Positions 18,063-30,344 of a stretch of 64,000 nt of DNA are shown here, piece after piece (the first letter of the stretch is position 1; every line of letters begins with the position of its first letter). The notes below the pieces were generated by a model that did not search any database, had not been told where the DNA came from, and was given only the letters and a program-made list of their open reading frames with translations. The translations under genes and the position numbers were made by a program. Source of the stretch: Amycolatopsis nalaikhensis (lineage in GTDB: Bacteria; Actinomycetota; Actinomycetes; Mycobacteriales; Pseudonocardiaceae); contig NZ_CP127173.1 of NCBI RefSeq assembly GCF_030264295.1, forward strand, positions 1,805,501-1,869,500, in the 5' to 3' direction.

Positions 18063-19508
18063 ATGGACATGATCACCCCCGAGCCGCGCCCCGCCTGGAT
18101 CGCCGGCCGCCCCGAGCCGGGCGCCACCACCCTCGTCGTGCACCACCCGTACGACGGCAGCGAGGTCGCCACGGTCGCCGTGCCCGGGCCGGAGCAGGTC
18201 GAGCGCGCGGTCACCGCCGCCGTCTCGGTCGCCAAGGAGCTGCGCCGCACCCCCGCGCACGTGCGCGCGGGCGCGCTCGAGCACGTCTCCCGCGGGCTCG
18301 CCGCGCGGGCCGAGGAGATCGCCGAGGTGATCACGGCCGAGAACGGCAAGCCGCTCAAGTGGGCCGAGGCCGAGGTCAAGCGCGCGGTGTCGGTGTTCCG
18401 CATCGCCGCCGAGGAGGCGCGCCGGTTCACCGGCGACGTCCAGCGCCTCGACACCGACCCGGCGGGCGAGGCGCGGCTGGCGCTGACCCGCCGCGTCCCG
18501 CGCGGGCCGGTGCTCGGCATCGCGCCGTTCAACTTCCCGCTGAACCTGGTGGCGCACAAGGTGGCGCCGTCGCTGGCGATCGGCGCGCCGATCATCGTCA
18601 AGCCCGCGCCGCGGACGCCGTTGTCGGCCCTGATCCTCGGTGAGCTCCTGGCCGAGACGGACCTGCCGGAAGGCGCGTTTTCCGTGCTGCCACTGGGAAA
18701 CGAGGAGACGCAGGCGCTCGTCGCCGATTCGCGGCTGCCCGTCGTGTCGTTCACCGGCTCGGGCCCGGTCGGCTGGTCGCTCAAGGACGCCGCGCCGCGC
18801 AAGCACGTCGTGCTGGAGCTCGGCGGCAACGCGGCGGCCGTCGTGCTGCGCGACTGGCCCGACCCCGAAGGCGCCGCGCACCGCATCGCGACCTTCGGCA
18901 ACTACCAGGCCGGGCAGTCCTGCATCGCGGTGCAGCGGGTGATCGTGGACGCCGCGATCGCCGACGAGTTCGTCCCCGCATTGGTCGAGGCCGTCGAAGC
19001 GCAGCGGACCGGCGACCCGTACGACCGCAACACCGACGTCGGCCCGGTCGTCGACGAAGCCGCCGCCGAGCGGATCGTCGCGTGGGTGGACGAAGCCGTC
19101 GCGGCGGGCGCGAAGGTGCTCACCGGCGGCACCCGCGACGGCGCGACCGTCGCCCCCACCCTGCTCACCGACGTCCCGCCGGACACGAAGGCGTGGGCCG
19201 AGGAGATCTTCGGCCCGGTGCTCGCGGTGTCCGTTGTGGACGGTGTGGACGAGGCGTTCCGGTCGGTCGACGAATCCGCGTACGGCCTGCAGGCCGGGGT
19301 CTTCACCACCGACGTCCAGCTGGCGTTCCACGCGTCGGCGGAGCTGGAGGTCGGCGGCGTGATCATCGGCGACGTCCCGTCCTACCGCGCCGACCAGATG
19401 CCCTACGGCGGCGTGAAGGGCTCCGGCGTCGGCCGCGAAGGCGTCCTCGCCGCGATGCACGACCTGACCGAGGAGCGCGTCACGGTCTTCACCGGCATCG
19501 ACCTCTAG
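18063..19508 (+). CDS. Aldehyde dehydrogenase family protein
   Basis: 481 residues; oxidises an aldehyde to the acid with NAD(P)+. Catalytic Cys in AGQSCIAVQR, general-base Glu in LELGGNAAAVV, the VTGSG-like FTGSGPVG cofactor loop, and EEIFGPVLAV near the C-terminus. I use ATG 18063. It probably acts with the alcohol dehydrogenase before it. The TAG stop overlaps the opposing oxidase stop (CTAG at 19505-19508). Confidence 0.93.
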   Translation: MDMITPEPRPAWIAGRPEPGATTLVVHHPYDGSEVATVAVPGPEQVERAVTAAVSVAKELRRTPAHVRAGALEHVSRGLAARAEEIAEVITAENGKPLKWAEAEVKRAVSVFRIAAEEARRFTGDVQRLDTDPAGEARLALTRRVPRGPVLGIAPFNFPLNLVAHKVAPSLAIGAPIIVKPAPRTPLSALILGELLAETDLPEGAFSVLPLGNEETQALVADSRLPVVSFTGSGPVGWSLKDAAPRKHVVLELGGNAAAVVLRDWPDPEGAAHRIATFGNYQAGQSCIAVQRVIVDAAIADEFVPALVEAVEAQRTGDPYDRNTDVGPVVDEAAAERIVAWVDEAVAAGAKVLTGGTRDGATVAPTLLTDVPPDTKAWAEEIFGPVLAVSVVDGVDEAFRSVDESAYGLQAGVFTTDVQLAFHASAELEVGGVIIGDVPSYRADQMPYGGVKGSGVGREGVLAAMHDLTEERVTVFTGIDL

Positions 19509-21034
19509 GACTGGACGCTCTGCCCGAACCGGAAGACGTTGAAGGGGTCGTACTTCTTCCCGACCTCCTGCAGTCTCTTGGCGTTGTCGCCGTAGTAGGC
19601 GGTCTTCCAGTCGGGCAGGGCGGGGTCGATGTAGTTGACGTACCCGCCGCCCGCGCCCGCCGCGGCGAGGCCCGCGACGACGTCGCCGACGGACTGCTCG
19701 ACCTTCGAGCGGTTCTTCGGCGTCGCCGGGGCGTAGACCTGGACGCTCGCGAGCGCGTCGCGGTGCCAGAACGCCGTCGCGTCCTTCGCCGGTTCCGCGA
19801 CCTTGCCGCCGAGGCCGTCGATGAGCAGGTCCGTGCCGGGCCTGCCGTCGGCGAGTGCGACGACTTTGGCGGCGTCGACCGGGCTGGTGATGATCCGCGA
19901 GGACGCGATGAACGACTGCCGCGCCGAGCTGCCGGAGAAGTAGTTCATGGCGCCGAGGTAGTCGAAGCTCTTCACCGTCCGCTGGGTCGGCCGGGCACCG
20001 GTGTTGGTGACCAGGTTGTTGAGCAGCGTGTTCAGCCCCGACGCGCCGCCGACGTAGCAGCCGCCGACGCGGCACTGGACCGGCGAGCCGCCCGAGAGCA
20101 CCAGGTTCGCCCACAGCTCCGGCGGCATCGCGGCGATCCACTGCTGCCACGCCGTCAGCACGTCGGCGGCCGACCCGGCCGGGAAGTGCAGCGAGAACAC
20201 CGTCAGGTTCGGGGCCGGGTCGGTGTCGAAGGTCAGCTCGGTGACGATGCCGAAGTTGCCGCCGCCCCCGCCGCGCAGCGCCCAGAACAGGTCCGGCTCG
20301 GAGTCCGCGGACGCCGTCAGCACCGTGCCGTCGGCCGTCACGACCTGCGCGGAAGCTAGGTGGTCGCAGGTCAGGCCGTACTTGCGGGAGAGCACGCCGA
20401 TGCCGCCGCCGAGGGTCAGCCCGGCGATCCCGACGGTCGGGCAGGACCCGGCGGGCAGCGCGCGCCCGGCCCGGCCGAGCGCGGCGTAGACGTCCTTGAG
20501 CTTCGCGCCCGCGCCGATCACGGCCTTGTCGCCCTGGATGTCCACTTTGTTCAGTGCGGCCACGTCGATGACCAGGCCACCCTCGGGTACCGAGTAGCCG
20601 GCGTAGCTGTGGCCGCCGCTGCGGGCGGCGATGGTCACGCGCCCGGCGGCCGCCTTGACGCAGGCCTGCACGTCCTGGACGGTCGCCGTCGCCGCCACGG
20701 CGACCGGGTTGTTGGTGTCGAAGAGCGGATTGAACGCGTGGCTGGCCGCGTCGTAGCCGTCGGCGCCCGGGCGCAGCAGGCCGCCGGTCAGCTGGGTGCG
20801 CAGGTCGTCCCAGTTCGGCGGGCCCGTGGGCAGCCGCGTGGCGGGCGGCCCGGACGTCGTCGCCGGGGGCGCGCTCGTCGAAGCGGCGGGCGCCGAGGGA
20901 CTGCCCGGCCCGCACGCGGCGGCGACGGCACCGACGGCCGACACACCCGCCACCCGGAGGAACGTCCTTCTGTCCACGTGGTGGAGGACGTGCGGCCGTC
21001 CGGGTGGTTGCGCCAGGTGGTGCTCACTGTCCAC
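19505..21034 (-). CDS. Tat-exported lipoprotein flavo-oxidase (FAD_binding_4 plus BBE)
   Basis: 509 residues. The N-terminus has a twin-arginine motif (DRRTFLR), a hydrophobic stretch and a lipobox ending VAAAC, so it is a cofactor-loaded lipoprotein on the outer face of the membrane. The FAD domain has RSGGHSYAGYS (covalent His) and AGSCPTVGIAGLTLGGGIG (second covalent attachment Cys), typical of berberine-bridge-type bicovalent flavo-oxidases. The C-terminal BBE segment includes KKYDPFNVFRFGQS. Likely oxidises a sugar or aromatic alcohol, making H2O2. Confidence 0.92.
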   Translation of the reverse strand: MDSEHHLAQPPGRPHVLHHVDRRTFLRVAGVSAVGAVAAACGPGSPSAPAASTSAPPATTSGPPATRLPTGPPNWDDLRTQLTGGLLRPGADGYDAASHAFNPLFDTNNPVAVAATATVQDVQACVKAAAGRVTIAARSGGHSYAGYSVPEGGLVIDVAALNKVDIQGDKAVIGAGAKLKDVYAALGRAGRALPAGSCPTVGIAGLTLGGGIGVLSRKYGLTCDHLASAQVVTADGTVLTASADSEPDLFWALRGGGGGNFGIVTELTFDTDPAPNLTVFSLHFPAGSAADVLTAWQQWIAAMPPELWANLVLSGGSPVQCRVGGCYVGGASGLNTLLNNLVTNTGARPTQRTVKSFDYLGAMNYFSGSSARQSFIASSRIITSPVDAAKVVALADGRPGTDLLIDGLGGKVAEPAKDATAFWHRDALASVQVYAPATPKNRSKVEQSVGDVVAGLAAAGAGGGYVNYIDPALPDWKTAYYGDNAKRLQEVGKKYDPFNVFRFGQSVQS

Positions 21035-21127
21035 AGCGGACTCCCTCGGCCCGTGGGTCGCTCGGATCCGGCCAGTCTAGGTCGGCGCGCCCGCCCAAGG
21101 TGGACACGGCACCCGGCGGCGCGGCGT

Positions 21128-21838
21128 TCAGGACCAGGCCGGGATGCGCGGCACGGAACCGCTCAGCGCGGACCCGTCGGAGCGGCCGCTGAGCCAGGCC
21201 AGCAGCTCGCCTTCGGTGCCGGTGACGGTCTCGCCGGGCGCGGCACCCATCGTCCACTCGAACCCGCCACCGGCCAGGCGAAGCGCGGGCAGGTGCGCGG
21301 CACGCGAGGTGATCGCGTGCTGCACGACGTCCTCGGTGAGCGGGCCGAGCAGGCCGCACACGCGGTCGAGGTCGTAGCCGCGGTCGAGGTCGGCGAGGTG
21401 GATGGTCAGCTCGGAAAGCCGCATCCGCACGATGACGGCCCCGGTGACCGGCTGGCCCTGCCGGTTGCGGGCTTCCCGCGCCCAGGCGTCGTCCGGCATG
21501 GCGGCGGCGTACTGCTCGAACCGCCCGGCGGAGGCGACGAAGTCGGCGAGGATGTCGGCGGCCCCGCGCTGGGCCCCGGCCTCGATGTCGGCGTCGCGGG
21601 CTTCGGGACTGGGGTACATCGGTGTCTCGACCCCGGTGTTCGCCCAGGTCAGCAGGTTGCGCAGGCCATCGGCGTTGCGCGCGAGGTGGGCGAGGACGTG
21701 CGCCCGCGACCAGCCCGGCAACGCGCTGGGCGCGCGCAGTTCGGGCTCACCGAGGGCACCGATGGCCCTGGCCCATTCGTCGTCGAGCTTCCGTACCCCG
21801 TCGAGCAGCGCGTGCGCCTTCTCGGATGCCGTCGTCAC
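21128..21838 (-). CDS. Maleylpyruvate isomerase family mycothiol-dependent enzyme
   Basis: 236 residues. DinB-like N-terminal domain with metal-ligand His in WSRAHVLAHLARNADG and LSELTIHLADLDRGYD, plus a C-terminal MDMPI_C-type domain. Family members use mycothiol as cofactor or substrate. It lies 10 bases downstream of choD's stop on the same strand and could be co-transcribed from choD. Confidence 0.88.
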   Translation of the reverse strand: MTTASEKAHALLDGVRKLDDEWARAIGALGEPELRAPSALPGWSRAHVLAHLARNADGLRNLLTWANTGVETPMYPSPEARDADIEAGAQRGAADILADFVASAGRFEQYAAAMPDDAWAREARNRQGQPVTGAVIVRMRLSELTIHLADLDRGYDLDRVCGLLGPLTEDVVQHAITSRAAHLPALRLAGGGFEWTMGAAPGETVTGTEGELLAWLSGRSDGSALSGSVPRIPAWS

Positions 21839-21848
21839 GGCCTCGATC

Positions 21849-23558
21849 TTAGGACCGCCGAAGGGCCGCGGGGGCCGCCGCGGGGACCGCCGGGTTCTTC
21901 GGGGCCACCGGCTCCAGCCGGACGTACGACGCCTCCTGCGCGGGCCGCTGGTCCGGCTCGCCCTTGTTCGGCCAGAACGAGAACGCCCGCTCGGCCTGCG
22001 CCGTGATCGTCAGGGACGGGTTCACGCCGAGGTTGGCCGTGATCGCCGCGCCGTCCACCACCGACAGGCCCGGGTAGCCGAACACCCGGTGGTACGGGTC
22101 GATGACGCCCTCTTCGGCCGTCGCGCCGATCGGGACGCCGCCGATGAAGTGGGCCGTCAGCGGGATGTCGAAGATCTCGCCCCACGTGCCGCCCGCGATG
22201 CCGCCGATGTGCTCGGCCGTGCGCTCGTTCGCCTCGTGCCCCGCCGGGATGAAGCTCGGGTTCGGCTCGCCGTGGCCCTGCTTCGACGTGTACTTGCGCC
22301 GCCCGAACAGGCCGCGCTTGGTGTACGTCGTGATCGAGTTGTCGAGGCTCTGCATCACCAGCAGGATCACCGTGCGCTCGGACCAGCGGTAGCCGTTGAG
22401 CAGCTTCGCCGTCTGGACGGGGTGCTTGACCATGAAGCTCACGGCCTGCCGCCAGCGCGGCACCGGCGAGGCGCCGTCGGTCGCGATCGTCTGCAGCAGG
22501 CTCATCGCGTTGCTGCCCTTGCCGTAGCGGACCGGCTCGATGTGGGTGTTCTCGTCCGGGTGGATCGACGACGTGATCGCGACGCCGCGGCTGAAGTTGC
22601 GACTCTCGTCGACCTCGGTGCGGGCCGCGCCGATGATGGCCTCGGAGTTGGTGCGGGTCAGCTCGCCCAGCCGCCGCGACAGCTTCGGCAGCGTGCCGGT
22701 GTCCTTCATCTTGTGCAGCAGGTTCTGCGTGCCCCAGGTCCCGGCGGCGAAGACGACCTTCTCGGCCGTGATCGTCGTCCGGAACTTCTTCGACGTTGTC
22801 CCGGTCTTCTTGAGTGAGACCTCGTAGCCGCCGTCGATCGGCCTCACCGACGTCACCGTGGTCAGCGGGATGACCTTCGCGCCGTCCTTCTCCGCCAGGT
22901 ACAGGTAGTTCTTGACCAGCGTGTTCTTCGCGCCGACGCGGCAGCCGGTCATGCAGGAGCCGCACTCGGTGCAGCCGACGCGCTCCGGCCCGGCGCCGCC
23001 GAAGTACGGGTCCTTCACCGTCTCCCCCGGCTTGCCGAAGTAGACCCCGACCGGTGTCGGGTGGAACGAGTCGGCGACGCCCATGTCCTTCGCGACCTCG
23101 CGCATCACGACGTCCGACGGCGTGATCGTCGGGTTCGTGACGACGCCGAGCATGCGGCTCGCCTGGTCGTAGTGCGGCGCGAGCTCGGACTCCCAGTCGG
23201 TGATGTGCGACCACTGCTTGTCGGCGTAGAACGGCTTCAGCGGCCGGTAGAGCGTGTTCGCGTAGACGAGCGACCCGCCGCCGACGCCGGCGCCCGCGAG
23301 CACCATGACGTCGTTGAGCATGTGGATGCGCTGGATGCCGTAGCAGCCGACCTGCGGCGCCCACAGGTAGCGTTTGAGGTCCCACGACGTCTTGGCGAAC
23401 TCGTCGTCGGCGAACCTCCGCCCCGCCTCGACGACGGCTACCCGGTAGCCCTTCTCGGTGAGCCGCAGCGCCGCCACGCTGCCGCCGAACCCCGACCCCA
23501 CCACGACGACGTCGTAGTCGAGGCCACCCGCACTGGTGGTGGTGTTACTGGCAGTCAC
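21849..23558 (-). CDS. choD: GMC oxidoreductase, ChoD-like
   Basis: 569 residues. Dinucleotide-binding motif VVVVGSGFGGSVAALRL at about 18-34, GMC-type GGSLVYANTLYRP, a Cys-rich CTECGSCMTGC segment at about 190, and a C-terminal YPGLSVVDGAAITANLGVNPSLTI (GMC_oxred_C, His replaced by Asn-rich context). Length and position next to guaB3 match M. tuberculosis ChoD (Rv3409c). The family name cholesterol oxidase is historical; the true substrate is uncertain. GTG 23558 starts the gene; a palindrome at 23601-23616 lies just upstream. Confidence 0.9.
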   Translation of the reverse strand: MTASNTTTSAGGLDYDVVVVGSGFGGSVAALRLTEKGYRVAVVEAGRRFADDEFAKTSWDLKRYLWAPQVGCYGIQRIHMLNDVMVLAGAGVGGGSLVYANTLYRPLKPFYADKQWSHITDWESELAPHYDQASRMLGVVTNPTITPSDVVMREVAKDMGVADSFHPTPVGVYFGKPGETVKDPYFGGAGPERVGCTECGSCMTGCRVGAKNTLVKNYLYLAEKDGAKVIPLTTVTSVRPIDGGYEVSLKKTGTTSKKFRTTITAEKVVFAAGTWGTQNLLHKMKDTGTLPKLSRRLGELTRTNSEAIIGAARTEVDESRNFSRGVAITSSIHPDENTHIEPVRYGKGSNAMSLLQTIATDGASPVPRWRQAVSFMVKHPVQTAKLLNGYRWSERTVILLVMQSLDNSITTYTKRGLFGRRKYTSKQGHGEPNPSFIPAGHEANERTAEHIGGIAGGTWGEIFDIPLTAHFIGGVPIGATAEEGVIDPYHRVFGYPGLSVVDGAAITANLGVNPSLTITAQAERAFSFWPNKGEPDQRPAQEASYVRLEPVAPKNPAVPAAAPAALRRS

Positions 23559-23600
23559 ACCTGGAGCGTAACCCGGGGTTCGCGTCCTGACCAGAGGTAA

Positions 23601-23616
23601 GTTACTGGCCAGTCAC
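23601..23616. promoter_or_regulatory. Candidate TetR-type operator upstream of choD
   Basis: GTTACTGGCCAGTCAC: perfect core ACTGGCCAGT and one mismatch in the flanks, about 45 bases upstream of the choD start. It resembles operators of TetR regulators controlling lipid genes in actinobacteria. No TetR gene is adjacent. Confidence 0.35.
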
Positions 23617-23721
23617 CCTTCTGGACGCTTTGATCGACCGCGGCGGTGGGTATTCACCAAGGTGCTCGATGTCCGCGTCGGCGAATCACCGCGGGCGGGA
23701 CACGATTTCGGGGAGACCACG

Positions 23722-23916
23722 ATGAGCCTGCGAACGCTCACCGGGTGGCGCAAGTCGAGCCACAGCCACTTCGAAGAGAACGCCTGCGTCGAGATCGGCA
23801 CCGGACCCGGTGTCGTCGGCGTGCGGGACACCAAGCAACCGGCGCCCCGCCCCGTCCTCGTCTACTCCGCGACCGCGTTCGCCGCGTTCCTCGAGCACCT
23901 CACCGCCGGACGGTGA
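23722..23916 (+). CDS. DUF397 domain protein
   Basis: 64 residues covering the whole DUF397 domain (WRKSSHS, CVEIG, VGVRDTKQP, FAAFLEHL). In actinomycetes these small proteins are usually encoded beside an XRE/DUF5753 regulator as an antitoxin-like pair; none is present here, so it is an orphan. The ATG was chosen where the domain starts. Its 3' end overlaps the convergent guaB3 gene by 17 bases. Confidence 0.85.
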   Translation: MSLRTLTGWRKSSHSHFEENACVEIGTGPGVVGVRDTKQPAPRPVLVYSATAFAAFLEHLTAGR

Positions 23917-25033
23917 GGCCCACCCGCTGGAACTCCTTGAGGTCCGAGTAACCCGTCTTGGCCATGGCGCGGCGGAGCGCGCCGAAGAGGTTCACCACGC
24001 CTTCCGCGTCGGACGACGGCCCGAACAGGAGGGTCTTGAGGTCGACGGCGTAGTCCGGCCCGGCCGCCACGCGCGAGCGCGGCAGCGACGGGTGCGCGGC
24101 CGCCGCCGTCCAGTACAGGCCCTGGCCGGGCGCGTCCGACGCGGCGGCCAGCGGTGAGCCGAGCATGACGGCGTCCGCGCCACACGCGATGGCCTTGGCG
24201 ATGTCGCCCGACACCGTCATGCCGCCGTCGGCCAGGACGTGCACGTACCGGCCGCCGGTCTCGTCGAGGTAGTCGCGGCGGGCGGCCGCGGCGTCGATGA
24301 TCGCGGTGGCCATCGGAACACCGATGCCGAGCACGCGGTCGGTGCTGGTGACGCCCGGCGTGTAGCCGTGGCCGACGATGACCCCGGCCGCGCCGGTGCG
24401 CATGAGGTGCATGGCGGTGCGGTAGTCGCTGACACCGCCGGCGATCACCGGGACGTCGAGGCGGCCGATGAACTCCTTGAGGTTCAGCGGCTCGGCGTCG
24501 CGCTGGACGTGCTCGGCGGAGATGATCGTGCCCTGCACGACGAGGATCTCGACGCCGGCGGCGATCAGGTCCGGGGTCAGCTCGGCGGCGTGCTGCGGGC
24601 TGACGCGCGCGGCCACGGTGACGCCGGATTCGCGAACGGTCTTGATGGCCTCGCTGAGCAGGTCCAGCCGGATCGGCGCTGCGTGCAGCTCCTGCAGCAC
24701 GCGGCCGACCGCGGTCGGGTCTTCGAGGTCCTCGGCCGCGCGGACGAGCTGGAAGATGGCGTCCTCGACGTTGGCGTGCCGCGCCCAGAGGCCTTCGGCG
24801 TTGAGCACGCCCAGGCCGCCCAGCTCGCCGACGGCGACGGCGGTGCCGGGCGAGACGATCGCGTCCGTCGGGTGCGTGACGAGCGGCAGGTCGAAGCGGT
24901 AGGCGTCGATCTGCCAGGAGGTGGACACCACCGAAGACGACCGGGTCCGCCGCGACGGCACGATCTCGACGTCGTCGAGGTCATACGCCCGCCGCGCGGT
25001 GCGGCCCATCCCGATCTCGACCAGGTCCCGCAC
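23900..25033 (-). CDS. guaB3: GuaB3 family IMP dehydrogenase-related protein
   Basis: 377 residues. TIM-barrel enzyme related to IMP dehydrogenase but without CBS domains (MGRTARRAYDLDDVEIVPSRRT start; [49 protein letters not shown]). Recent family knowledge suggests GMP reductase-like roles for GuaB3; I do not see the usual GSICTTR Cys loop. Same strand as guaB and choD, as in mycobacteria. Confidence 0.92.
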   Translation of the reverse strand: MRDLVEIGMGRTARRAYDLDDVEIVPSRRTRSSSVVSTSWQIDAYRFDLPLVTHPTDAIVSPGTAVAVGELGGLGVLNAEGLWARHANVEDAIFQLVRAAEDLEDPTAVGRVLQELHAAPIRLDLLSEAIKTVRESGVTVAARVSPQHAAELTPDLIAAGVEILVVQGTIISAEHVQRDAEPLNLKEFIGRLDVPVIAGGVSDYRTAMHLMRTGAAGVIVGHGYTPGVTSTDRVLGIGVPMATAIIDAAAARRDYLDETGGRYVHVLADGGMTVSGDIAKAIACGADAVMLGSPLAAASDAPGQGLYWTAAAAHPSLPRSRVAAGPDYAVDLKTLLFGPSSDAEGVVNLFGALRRAMAKTGYSDLKEFQRVGLTVRR

Positions 25034-25151
25034 GTGAAGCCTCCTCCGACGACGACAATCTGCCGTGCCCCATTGTCGCTAGTCCGCGTGGGTGACCCGC
25101 GCACGGGGTCCGGGACCAGCACGCGGACCCGCCGTTGACGGCTTGCCAGCA

Positions 25152-25230
25152 CCCCAAGGCGGCCTTGGTTGCGTCTGACGCACCGAAGGCCGCCTTGGTT
25201 GCGTCTCACGCACCGAAGGCCACATTGGGG
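25152..25230. repeat. Tandem 30-bp repeats, locus 2
   Basis: Two full 30-bp units (25156-25185, 25186-25215; differing at 2 positions) and a 15-base partial unit, with CCCCAA at the left and TTGGGG at the right edge. Each unit contains GCGTCTSACGC. It lies upstream of guaB3 and just after the stop of the 25245 gene. The period of 30 keeps reading frames open, giving repetitive fake peptides such as PKAALVASDA. Confidence 0.75.
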
Positions 25231-25244
25231 CGCTCGGGACCGGC

Positions 25245-25772
25245 TCACACCCGCACGAACACCGCCACCGGGGCCAGCACCGCGCCCAGCGCGAGGGCCA
25301 GCCAGGTCGCCACCGGCGGGTACACGTTCAGCCGCACCGCGCCGAAGTACACCGCGCCCAGCGCGAGCAGTGCCGCCACGATCGACAGCACCGGGCGCAC
25401 CACTCCCGGCCGCAGGTCGACGACCCCGCCGCCGGCGCGCAGGTAGGCGATGCTGCCGTCCGCCGTCGAGATGTCGAGCGCCACCGGCTGGCCCGCGGGC
25501 AGGTCGAGGCCGGGGCCGACCGCCGTGACGCGATAGTGCCCGCTCCCCGCGTCGACGCCGATCGTGTGGCTGAGCGCTTCCTCGTCGCCGCCGACCGGGA
25601 GCGCTCCCCGTTCGTGGGACGTCACGTGCCCCTCGACGCGGTACGTGGGCGCGTCGCGGCCGGCGAGCGCCTGGCACATCAGGCACACGATCCCGCCCAG
25701 CAGCAGGGACACCACCGCGACGGCCGTGAAGAACACCTTGCGGAGCACGCGCGCGAAGCGGCCGGCCGTCAT
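25245..25772 (-). CDS. Membrane protein with extracytoplasmic loop, unknown
   Basis: 175 residues: one N-terminal helix (about 13-33, FFTAVAVVSLLLGGIVCLMC), an outside domain of about 90 residues (YRVEGHVTSHE... DLPAGQPVALDIST), and two C-terminal helices (about 123-145 and 152-173). The architecture is like DUF3592-type membrane proteins but I cannot confirm the family. The ATG is at 25772. The 30-bp repeats follow its stop codon and may serve as terminator. Confidence 0.65.
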   Translation of the reverse strand: MTAGRFARVLRKVFFTAVAVVSLLLGGIVCLMCQALAGRDAPTYRVEGHVTSHERGALPVGGDEEALSHTIGVDAGSGHYRVTAVGPGLDLPAGQPVALDISTADGSIAYLRAGGGVVDLRPGVVRPVLSIVAALLALGAVYFGAVRLNVYPPVATWLALALGAVLAPVAVFVRV

Positions 25773-25846
25773 GCCCTTCAGTGCACACCACGATGGCCAC
25801 GCAAGGCGATAGACCGATTACCGTAAGCACGCTAGGTCACGGAAAC

Positions 25847-26299
25847 TCAGAAGGAGACCTTCGCCACGGAGTCCGAACGCAGTACGGATTCCTGCTGGAA
25901 CTGCTTTTCGTAGTCACCGCGGAGCTGTTCGATCTCGCGTTCGGCGTCCCGGTCGGCGAACGGGTACAGCAGCACGATCACGTGCGTGTGCTCCCGCACG
26001 ATCGTCCCGGATCCGCCGCGCCACTGGCCGCTGCCGTCGAGCCGCGTGAAGCCGTCCGGGAACGCCGGGGTGATCTCCCGCTCGGTGAACGCGGCGAACT
26101 CCGCGTCGGTCACCTCGGTGCCGTCGGGCTTGCCGGTGCCGAAGAACAGCTCCGTGCGCTTCCAGATCTCCCCCGGCGACTGGACCTGCGCCGGTGTCGC
26201 CGACGTGTCGGCCGACGCGGCGACGCCGCCGCCGAGCCCCAGCACCGCCGCGGCGGTCACGGCCACCACCGTCCGCCGGGAAATCGCCATCCTGGTCAT
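25847..26299 (-). CDS. Secreted DUF3574 domain protein
   Basis: 150 residues. N-terminal export signal with twin Arg (ISRRTVVAVTAAAVLGLGGG, cleavage near ASA), then a DUF3574 domain: WKRTELFFGTGKPDG, VTDAEFAAFTEREITPAFPDG, QWRGGSG, and the His-containing HVIVLLYP. Function unknown. Two or three Met codons could start it; I used 26299. Encoded downstream of and parallel to guaB, 52 bases after its stop. Confidence 0.75.
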   Translation of the reverse strand: MTRMAISRRTVVAVTAAAVLGLGGGVAASADTSATPAQVQSPGEIWKRTELFFGTGKPDGTEVTDAEFAAFTEREITPAFPDGFTRLDGSGQWRGGSGTIVREHTHVIVLLYPFADRDAEREIEQLRGDYEKQFQQESVLRSDSVAKVSF

Positions 26300-26351
26300 G
26301 GGCCGAGTGTCACGGCCCACGACCAGGCGGCGGAACGACCGGAAGGGCGGA

Positions 26352-29953
<3,602 letters not shown>

Positions 29954-30268
29954 CGCAGACAACAGTCCCAGTGTTACGTGTAGGCGTGCAAAGAGTCCGG
30001 CTCGTGGATCGCCTCCACCACGCGCCGGGTGACCGCTACCGTACCTGCGGCCCGGTCCGGGCCGGCGCGCGCGGTGTTCCCCGGCGCGCCGCGGCCACGT
30101 GAGCCGCGAAAATACGGATTACCCTGCGGGTCCGCGATCGAGGTCGCCCATTCAACGAGCGAGCGGCGTCGCGGGTACGAGATCCGCGGGGAAGACGGGG
30201 TTCGAGGCGGGGATCCGCCCCGGAGGCTGCCTCTGAGGGCGCCGGAGTGTGATGGGGACCACACAGGT
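29954..30268. other. Intergenic region upstream of sigD
   Basis: About 315 bases between sigD and the terminator after the BldM-like gene. It should contain the sigD promoter (minus strand, AT-richer stretch around 29960-30000). I see no gene, RNA or repeat in it that I can defend. Confidence 0.4.
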
Positions 30269-30299
30269 ACGGGCCAGGGCGGAGTGCGCCCTGGCCCGT
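30269..30299. terminator. GC-rich terminator hairpin after the BldM-like gene
   Basis: 13-bp perfect stem (ACGGGCCAGGGCG / complement) with loop GAGTG. A further 6-bp outer pairing ACAGGT/ACCTGT (30263-30268, 30304-30309) encloses it. Lies 46 bases beyond the stop of the minus-strand regulator. Confidence 0.75.
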
Positions 30300-30344
30300 C
30301 GTCACCTGTAAACCGGCCGTGTCAGGAACGGGGAGAGCGACAGG

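Noticed and set aside
16896..20915. A 1339-residue minus-strand open frame and other very long frames (for example 53935-58365 plus strand, 1476 residues)
   Set aside because: They lie opposite clear enzymes, contain no domains and have the Arg/Gly/Asp-rich composition typical of antisense frames in high-GC DNA.
25152..25230. CRISPR-like tandem repeats
   Set aside because: The 30-bp units are contiguous with no unique spacers, occur as two or three units, and no cas genes are present.
29954..30268. A gene or structured RNA upstream of sigD
   Set aside because: The ORFs on both strands lack domains and ribosome sites, and no convincing stem set was found apart from the terminator at 30269-30299.
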